From Christensenella sp. UBA5394 (GTDB lineage: Bacteria; Bacillota; Clostridia; Christensenellales; CAG-138): a stretch of DNA of 29,663 bases. Below the pieces are notes generated by a model. It did no database searches, had not been told where the DNA came from, and saw only the letters and a program-made list of their open reading frames with translations. Made by a program: the position numbers and the translations under genes. Shown here one piece after another: positions 24,832-29,663 of the stretch. The stretch spans positions 1-29,663 of the forward strand of contig DHOI01000088.1 in the NCBI GenBank assembly GCA_002409725.1. Direction: 5' to 3'. Position 1 is the stretch's first letter, and the number at the start of each line of letters is the position of its first letter.

Positions 24832-26121
24832 TCATTTCGGCGCTACCCCCAGCGGCAGCACAACCTTCAATGTGAACATACCGTCCTCCGCCTCGAAGGC
24901 GCAGTAGCCGGCGTACTTTTCCACGATTAACTTGATGCTTTTGACGCCGAAACCATGCCCAGGCCGAGAGCTTTCCGGCAATCCGTCCCGCATGGCGACG
25001 GTTCCCTGATAAGGATTGCTAATATAAATAAGTAACTTATCCTTGTGAGACTGGCAATTGACGCGTACCACCGGCTGCTCGTCGCCGGCTATTTGCGCGG
25101 CGGCGGAGATGGCGTTCTCCAGGCCATTGGAGAGCAGGGCGCACAGCTCGGTATCCGAAAGTACGAAGGCGGCGGGAATGTTGACCTTGGCGCTCAGCGT
25201 CACACCCTGCTGCGCCGCTTTGGCGGCGAAGGAGGATAGGATCAGATTGACGGCATTATGTTTGCAGTATTGCACTGGCACGATCCTATCGATATCGGCT
25301 TGCGCTTGACGGATGTATTCACCAGCCTGGGAAAAGCTTCCGGCTTCAAGGTAGCCGCTCAAGAGCGATAGATGATGGCGCATATCGTGGCGGTAGACCG
25401 CTGTCTGCTGCTGCACCTGCTGTAAAGCGAAGATCTCGTTTTTCGCACATTCCGATTGCGCTGCAAGCATGGCGTTATCTACTTCTAACTGATTGCGCCG
25501 CTGCACTTCCGCATGGTATACGGTCACAAACGCCACATAAAAGAGCGCCATGGCGGCGGGGAGGAATTCGCTGACCATCCGCACGCCTGTATATAAAGCG
25601 TCGGTATAAACGGTGGTAGCATAGTCGAACAGGTAATAAAACAAAGGCAGACCGCCGAATATATAAAGCGACCGTTTGGAATAGGTCATTGCCCGGTAAG
25701 CGGGCATGGTGAAATAGCGCTGCAAAAGGAAGTACAACGGAACAAGCGAGATCATATAGCCGGCCTGATACGCGAGCTCCGTACCGAATAAATAAAGCGT
25801 GAGCGTGCCGATCCAGCGTGGCAGCTGGCAACAGAAATATGCCGTCAAAATGCTTGCCAACGCCACGCCCCATGGCCTTTTGAATATCAATACCAGCATG
25901 AGGAAAAGCGGGAAGTGGGAGATTATCGGGTAGAGCTTCTTGGTATATTCAAGCCCCCAAAGGGTATAGCTTAGAATCTGTGCCACCAAAATGATAACAC
26001 TTAGTGCCACCACCGTGTAGCGCTCCTTTTTTAAGGTGCAGCCGCCTGCAAAGCGAACTGTGAGTAAAGTGCCATACAGCAAAACGAATGCATAATTGAG
26101 CATGCCTAGAATGACCGCCAT
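24832..26121 (-). CDS. GHKL sensor histidine kinase, AgrC-like
   Basis: A 429-residue kinase. Six or seven membrane helices fill residues 1-205, then comes a coiled coil (about 205-240). The phosphoacceptor is His245 in YRHDMRHHLSLLSGYLEAG, the HPK10-type box of AgrC kinases. The GHKL ATPase has its N-box at NGLENAISAA and a G-box at GHGFGVKSI. ATG 26121 overlaps the regulator's stop by one base (TGATG) and has GGTGGAG upstream. AgrC kinases usually sense a peptide, but no AgrB/AgrD-like genes are seen nearby, so the signal is unknown. It phosphorylates the LytTR regulator encoded just upstream. Confidence 0.9.
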   Translation of the reverse strand: MAVILGMLNYAFVLLYGTLLTVRFAGGCTLKKERYTVVALSVIILVAQILSYTLWGLEYTKKLYPIISHFPLFLMLVLIFKRPWGVALASILTAYFCCQLPRWIGTLTLYLFGTELAYQAGYMISLVPLYFLLQRYFTMPAYRAMTYSKRSLYIFGGLPLFYYLFDYATTVYTDALYTGVRMVSEFLPAAMALFYVAFVTVYHAEVQRRNQLEVDNAMLAAQSECAKNEIFALQQVQQQTAVYRHDMRHHLSLLSGYLEAGSFSQAGEYIRQAQADIDRIVPVQYCKHNAVNLILSSFAAKAAQQGVTLSAKVNIPAAFVLSDTELCALLSNGLENAISAAAQIAGDEQPVVRVNCQSHKDKLLIYISNPYQGTVAMRDGLPESSRPGHGFGVKSIKLIVEKYAGYCAFEAEDGMFTLKVVLPLGVAPK

Positions 26122-26843
26122 CACTCCACCCCCTTTTCTACAAAGAGCTGATCCATATATGCCTTGCGTACCTGCGCATAAAGCCGCCGGGAAACCGGCA
26201 CTACGCTGTGCGTATAAGTCAGAATATCCGTGGGGCGCAGTTCCTGAACCTGCCAAAGGTTGACGATGAACGCCCGGTGTACACGAATAAATTCCGGCCT
26301 TTGCAAAAGAGCTTCCTCATAATCCGAAAGTGGCGCAATCAATTCTCTTGTGCTGCCATCCGTCAGGTGGAAACGCAGGGTTTTGTTCATCACCTCCACA
26401 TAGGCCAGGCGTGAAAAGAGGATGTTGGCCATGCCGTTGTGGAACTTGACCATCAGCCCCTCCTGCGGATTGCGGGCGGCGCGAAACAGCTTATCCAACA
26501 TAGGGAAAAGATTATCCCGGGAAGCGGGCTTCAAAAGATAGGTAAATGCCCCTACCGCATAGCTTTCAACCGCGAATTCCGGCGAGGCGGTAAGAAATAC
26601 GATCTTTACATTATCATCGAATTCACGTATTTCATGGGCCGCCTGCATGCCGTTTAGCATCGGCATCATCACATCCAAAAGGAGCAGGTCGAAGCCGCCC
26701 CGGCGTACATCCTCCAGCAGCGAAAGCCCATCCTCATAGGCTTTATAAGCTAAGCCCGCCCTGGTCTCCAGCCGATAGGCGTCTAATAGCCCCGTGAGCC
26801 GTCTCAATTCACGAGGGTCGTCGTCGCAGACTGCAATGCGCAT
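26121..26843 (-). CDS. LytTR-family response regulator, AgrA-like
   Basis: A 240-residue regulator. The receiver domain (1-120) has the acidic cluster CDDDP, phosphoacceptor Asp57 in LLLLDVMMP, and the conserved Lys in LLKPAS. The LytTR DNA-binding domain covers about 140-235 (NILFSRLAYVEVMNKTLRFHL, then FIRVHRAFIVNLWQV). ATG 26843 is chosen because GGAGG lies nine bases upstream; a longer in-frame start would run through the promoter. It is transcribed away from the Ala/Pro-rich lipoprotein gene. The shared intergenic region holds LytTR-like direct repeats, so it probably controls both transcripts. Confidence 0.92.
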   Translation of the reverse strand: MRIAVCDDDPRELRRLTGLLDAYRLETRAGLAYKAYEDGLSLLEDVRRGGFDLLLLDVMMPMLNGMQAAHEIREFDDNVKIVFLTASPEFAVESYAVGAFTYLLKPASRDNLFPMLDKLFRAARNPQEGLMVKFHNGMANILFSRLAYVEVMNKTLRFHLTDGSTRELIAPLSDYEEALLQRPEFIRVHRAFIVNLWQVQELRPTDILTYTHSVVPVSRRLYAQVRKAYMDQLFVEKGVE

Positions 26844-26881
26844 TTGTACACGCCTCCATGATCTTACAAATATCCACCTTA

Positions 26882-26890
26882 ATTTTACCA
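26882..26890 (-). promoter_or_regulatory. Extended -10 promoter of the LytTR operon
   Basis: On the minus strand TGG-TAAAAT (26890-26882) forms an extended -10. Seventeen bases upstream the -35 TGGAAC is weak and borders on the first direct repeat (26901-26907), which fits autoregulation. Confidence 0.45.
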
Positions 26891-26900
26891 TAGCCGCACA

Positions 26901-26950
26901 TGCCGTTCCATCCCGCTTCGTACCGTTTACACCCAAAACCTGTACCGTTC
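26901..26950. promoter_or_regulatory. Three LytTR-like direct repeats between divergent promoters
   Basis: TGCCGTT (26901-26907), TACCGTT (26921-26927) and TACCGTT (26943-26949) recur every 20 and 22 bases, two turns of the helix. LytTR regulators typically bind such paired direct repeats. The last copy ends about 35 bases before the -10 of the lipoprotein gene, a usual activator position. Confidence 0.68.
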
Positions 26951-26980
26951 GCGCCAAAGGCGGTTTTGGATGGAATTTTT

Positions 26981-26989
26981 TGTTACTAT
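26981..26989 (+). promoter_or_regulatory. Extended -10 promoter of the lipoprotein gene
   Basis: TGT-TACTAT (26981-26989) is an extended -10 with no good -35, as expected for a promoter needing an activator. TTGGAT at 26966-26971 is a poor match at short spacing. The start would be near 26996, leaving a leader of about 105 bases. Confidence 0.5.
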
Positions 26990-27035
26990 GACATACGGAA
27001 TGTTGCTGACCATATTATGCAAACTCCCCCCCGCG

Positions 27036-27063
27036 AAAAACCACAAAAACGCTTGTGGTTTTT
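27036..27063 (+). terminator. Terminator-like hairpin in the leader of the lipoprotein gene
   Basis: A perfect 11-base-pair stem (27036-27046 with 27053-27063), six-base loop, and a 3' arm ending in five T. It lies 40 bases before the ATG at 27103. It has the form of an intrinsic terminator, so it may attenuate the gene or end a short leader RNA. Confidence 0.6.
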
Positions 27064-27102
27064 ATATGAACCGAATCAAAACAATATGGAGGAAATTGAT
27101 TT

Positions 27103-27681
27103 ATGCGGATTAAAAAATGGTTGATCTCCCTGCTGGCCCTGGCCCTGGCCTTTAGCTTTGTGGCCTGCGGCGGCGCGAAAGAACCCGCCGGTGCCCCTGC
27201 TGCTGCCCCCGCCGCAGCTCCCGCTGCGGAAGCTCCCGCTGCCGAAGCCCCTGCTGCCGAACCCGCTGCGGAGCCTGCCGAGGAACCAGCCGCCAAAGAA
27301 GAGCTTACCTATACCCTGGATTACGATTCCATTGCCGCCTGGGTGGATGGCGGCTACCTGGGCATGTCCGATGCGGGCGAGGCCATCCTGCTGGTATTCA
27401 ACGCAGATATGACCATGGCCGGTATGGTGTTTGGCGACCCGGAGAGCGGCAGCGCGGTCAGCTTCTTTGGTGAAATGGTGGATAACGACGACGGCTCCGT
27501 TACCATCAACGATGAAATCAACGGCCTTTCCATGACCTTTGGCGTGGAGCAGGTGAGCGACACTGTGATGGCACTGGATATGGGCGAAGAGCTGGGCGCG
27601 GCCCAAATCGAAGCCGCTCCCTTGGATACGCTGCTCGAGTCCCTTCAGGGCGCAATCGAGAATTTTAACCACGTTGCCTAA
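27103..27681 (+). CDS. Ala/Pro-rich lipoprotein of unknown function
   Basis: A 192-residue protein. The signal peptide MRIKKW plus hydrophobic core ends at lipobox Cys22 (FVAC). Residues about 26-66 form a low-complexity linker of Ala, Pro and Glu in repeating APAAE/EPAAE units. The C-terminal domain (about 67-192) is acidic, rich in beta-strand-like segments, and not recognised. It should be lipid-anchored, with the linker lifting the domain through the cell wall. GGAGG lies nine bases before the ATG. It is divergent from the LytTR two-component genes, with direct repeats upstream and a terminator-like leader hairpin, so it is a likely target of that system (inference). It is followed by its own terminator. 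Confidence 0.85.
   Translation: MRIKKWLISLLALALAFSFVACGGAKEPAGAPAAAPAAAPAAEAPAAEAPAAEPAAEPAEEPAAKEELTYTLDYDSIAAWVDGGYLGMSDAGEAILLVFNADMTMAGMVFGDPESGSAVSFFGEMVDNDDGSVTINDEINGLSMTFGVEQVSDTVMALDMGEELGAAQIEAAPLDTLLESLQGAIENFNHVA
27181..27300 (+). repeat. Low-complexity coding repeat (Ala/Pro/Glu linker)
   Basis: The linker codons are dominated by GCN, CCN and GAA, and short units recur (for example GAAGCTCCCGCTGC-like stretches near 27229-27245). Such tracts can change length by slippage. Confidence 0.6.
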
Positions 27682-27696
27682 AAGCTTCGACAAAAC

Positions 27697-27741
27697 AGGC
27701 CGCCCCGCCATGGCTTATAGCCCGGCCCGGCGGCCTTTTTT
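27697..27741 (+). terminator. Intrinsic terminator after the lipoprotein gene
   Basis: AGGCCGCC (27697-27704) pairs with GGCGGCCT (27729-27736), followed by a run of six T (27736-27741). It lies 15 bases after the stop codon. Confidence 0.85.
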
Positions 27742-27795
27742 GACATTGCATCCAATAAATGCGATATGTGTAACCGAAATTTGTTTTTTCTTGTG

Positions 27796-27823
27796 TACAA
27801 TAAAAGGGCGCTGGAGCGCCCTT
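27796..27823 (-). terminator. Intrinsic terminator of the ars operon
   Basis: On the minus strand an eight-base-pair perfect stem (27823-27816 with 27811-27804) with a four-base loop is followed by TTTATTG. It lies about 30 bases after the arsC stop. Confidence 0.78.
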
Positions 27824-27853
27824 CGTGTAGTTAGCTTCATTTAAAGGCAATAT

Positions 27854-28246
27854 TCAAACGTTCAGCCGTTCCTTGAGAGACAGTATGTTACTTTCAATCT
27901 GCCGTATAACCTTAATAAATTCTTCATCGTTTTTCCCTGTGGGGTCATCCAGCCCCCAATCCTCCCTGTGACTAGAAGGGAGATAGGGGCACTCGACATT
28001 ACAGCCCATCGTAACTACAATATCAATGGGGGGAAGCTCTGAAAGTAGCTTCGAACGTTGAGTTTCTTCCATATTAATTCCGTAAAGTTGCTTCATCAGG
28101 CGAACCGCATCCTGATTGATTTGCAGCTTGGTTTCTGTTCCCGCAGAATAGCTTTCAAAAGCATCACCGGCAAGGTGCTTGCCTAACGCCTCCGCAATCT
28201 GGCTACGGCAGGAGTTGTGAACACAGATGAATGCTACCTTTTTCAT
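27854..28246 (-). CDS. arsC: Arsenate reductase, low-molecular-weight phosphatase fold
   Basis: A 130-residue protein. It reduces arsenate to arsenite in the cytoplasm. The phosphate-loop nucleophile is Cys8 in CVHNSCRSQ, with Cys13 and Arg14. A second redox pair is Cys82 and Cys86 (TMGCNVECPYLP), and WGLDDPTG holds the general acid Asp region. The plan fits thioredoxin-linked ArsC as in Bacillus, not the glutaredoxin type. ATG 28246 is chosen because the CX5R loop then starts at residue 8 and AAGGAT lies upstream; a longer frame would overlap the end of arsA. It starts ten bases after the arsA stop and is the last gene of the operon. Confidence 0.92.
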   Translation of the reverse strand: MKKVAFICVHNSCRSQIAEALGKHLAGDAFESYSAGTETKLQINQDAVRLMKQLYGINMEETQRSKLLSELPPIDIVVTMGCNVECPYLPSSHREDWGLDDPTGKNDEEFIKVIRQIESNILSLKERLNV

Positions 28247-28256
28247 ATTGTTATCC

Positions 28257-29663
28257 TTATAGCGACAACAGGCGGTCGCCCATGATCTCCTCAGCACTCC
28301 ACTTAATCAGCGCAAACTTACCGGCCGCATGTTTATCAATACGATTGAGCCACTCAACTTCGCCTGCTGCTTTTGCCGCCAGCATGGGGTTGGTTGTGTT
28401 CGTGCCGTAAAGGGACTGATTGACAACCCACCATTTAGCAGCGATGCCCGCCCGTTTTAGATCATCCTCCAAACGCAGCGCCTCATAAACGGGAGTCGCT
28501 TCGGGCAGGGTCACAATAATGACTTCGGTTTCTTTGGATTTCAGCCGGGGCAACAACCTCTTTACCGCTTCGGGAATTTCACCCTTGGTACGTTGGATTT
28601 CGTGGTTATAGCTTTGTGTGGATTCTAGTAAGAGAAGGGTGTGACCGGTGGGCGCGGTATCGATTACCACCACTTGATCATCCGCTTTTTCCACAACATC
28701 TGCAAACGCCCGGAATACGGCGATCTCCTGGGTGCAGGGGGAGCGTAGATCTTCCTCCACATAGGCGATGTCCTCGTTGCTCATGCCGGATGCGCGGGCT
28801 TTCGATAGCACCTCGAATTGATATTTTTCCAACTCCTCGGCCTCGTCGATATGGCTCATGGAAACACCGCTGCTCTCGTCCAGCACGAATTTTAGGTGTG
28901 CAGCAGGGTCGGTGGTGGTGAGATGGACTCTCTTTCCTCGATTCGCAAGTCCAAGCGCGATAGCGGCAGCCACGGTAGTCTTACCTACGCCGCCCTTGCC
29001 CATGGTGAAAATGACGCGCTTTCCCTCTGCGGCCAGTTCGTCTATCACATCGTTCAGCACGGGAATATGCGTAGCGTGCAGCGTTTGCGCATGGGCGGTC
29101 ACGCGGTCGGCATGCAGCAGGGCGCGCACGTTTTCAAGACCTGTGACATTATAGGCTCGAAGTGGAACCATATAGCGAGGAAATGATCGCAGGCCCTCCG
29201 GCAGCGCGATAAAGGCTGCTTGCTGCTTTTCATACAGGCTAAGTGATAAGGCATCGCTGTGTTCCATGAGCATGCCGTTGATGACTAACGTTTGATTGTT
29301 TACGCCCAATGCGGAAAGCTCGTTGGAAGCCCGTTCCGCCTCCTTGAACGGTGCGATTTCGGGACGAGTAACGAGGATCAACGTGGTCAGGTTGCCGTCT
29401 GCCAGTGTTTCCACGGCCTGCTTGTAGATGGCTTTCTTGCTCTCCAAGCCTGAAAGCTGGCCCAAGCAAGACGCCCCATGTGTGCTTTCGCTTATGAAAT
29501 TGCTCCACGCGGAGGGAAGTTGAAGCATCCGCAGGGTATGGCCTGTGGGCGCAGTATCAAAAATAATATGGTCGTATTCCTGCTGTATCTTATCGTCGGT
29601 AATGAAGCTGGAAAACTCATTGAACGCCGCGATTTCGACTGTGCAGGAGCCGGAAAGCTGTTC
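28257..29663 (-). CDS. arsA: Arsenite-transporting ATPase, partial (5' end off window)
   Basis: The frame is open from the right edge to the TAA at 28257 (468 codons present). It covers the end of the first ATPase half and the whole second half. In half 1 GSCTVEIAAF (metalloid-site Cys) and DTAPTGHT are visible. Half 2 begins at the P-loop GKGGVGKTT (near 29000) and repeats SPCTQEIAVF and DTAPTGHT. Full ArsA is about 580 residues, so roughly 110 N-terminal residues, including the first P-loop, lie outside. It drives arsenite export with a membrane partner, presumably encoded beyond the right edge. arsC follows, giving the reductase plus pump combination. Confidence 0.95.
   Translation of the reverse strand, partial: EQLSGSCTVEIAAFNEFSSFITDDKIQQEYDHIIFDTAPTGHTLRMLQLPSAWSNFISESTHGASCLGQLSGLESKKAIYKQAVETLADGNLTTLILVTRPEIAPFKEAERASNELSALGVNNQTLVINGMLMEHSDALSLSLYEKQQAAFIALPEGLRSFPRYMVPLRAYNVTGLENVRALLHADRVTAHAQTLHATHIPVLNDVIDELAAEGKRVIFTMGKGGVGKTTVAAAIALGLANRGKRVHLTTTDPAAHLKFVLDESSGVSMSHIDEAEELEKYQFEVLSKARASGMSNEDIAYVEEDLRSPCTQEIAVFRAFADVVEKADDQVVVIDTAPTGHTLLLLESTQSYNHEIQRTKGEIPEAVKRLLPRLKSKETEVIIVTLPEATPVYEALRLEDDLKRAGIAAKWWVVNQSLYGTNTTNPMLAAKAAGEVEWLNRIDKHAAGKFALIKWSAEEIMGDRLLSL

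Noticed and set aside
27181..27300. Repeated DNA that could suggest a CRISPR or satellite
   Set aside because: It is a coding Ala/Pro/Glu linker in frame with the lipoprotein; no spacers.

Overview
The window looks like a chromosome segment of a moderately GC-rich anaerobic Bacillota, probably class Clostridia. The evidence is the strong AGGAGG-type ribosome binding sites, lipoprotein substrate-binding proteins, a PyrR-controlled leader, a LytTR two-component system, and sigma-A type promoters with 17-base spacers. There is no rRNA, tRNA, CRISPR array or intact mobile element. A lineage below Clostridia cannot be fixed from the sequence.

Layout. (1) 1-1603, minus: 5' part of a sensor histidine kinase whose sensor is a periplasmic-binding-protein-like domain; it runs off the left edge. 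It diverges from (2) 1919-7473, plus: a five-gene peptide ABC importer (binding lipoprotein, two permeases, two ATPases), followed by an mgtC-like gene and a terminator. (3) About 8260-9850: an AT-rich block with a small AbrB-fold regulator and a membrane acyltransferase behind a near-consensus promoter; it looks acquired. (4) 9986-22152, plus: a GntR/UTRA regulator, then a promoter with two GGTANTACC operators, then a ten-gene purine operon: BMP-type nucleoside importer (lipoprotein, ATPase, two permeases), an unrecognised lipoprotein, a three-subunit xanthine dehydrogenase, a guanine-deaminase-like enzyme and adenine deaminase. (5) 22341-24474, minus: pyrR and a uracil permease behind a leader with a PyrR-binding loop and attenuator; it converges on the purine operon at a shared two-way terminator. 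(6) 24745-26890, minus: an AgrA/AgrC-like LytTR regulator and GHKL kinase, divergent from (7) 27103-27681, plus: an Ala/Pro-rich lipoprotein. Three spaced direct repeats lie between the two divergent promoters. (8) 27796-29663, minus: the end of an arsenic-resistance operon (arsA cut by the right edge, then arsC).

How the genes work together. The central theme is nucleobase use. Purine nucleosides or bases are imported; adenine is deaminated to hypoxanthine and guanine to xanthine; the molybdenum hydroxylase then interconverts hypoxanthine, xanthine and urate. Pyrimidine salvage is controlled separately by PyrR. The peptide importer is probably controlled by the divergent kinase. No single wholly new system is evident. 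The most interesting signals are regulatory: the LytTR repeats plus leader hairpin before the unknown lipoprotein, the covarying PyrR loop, the palindrome-rich region between kinase and peptide importer, and the unknown lipoprotein inside the purine operon. All functional statements come from motif recognition by eye; no search was run.
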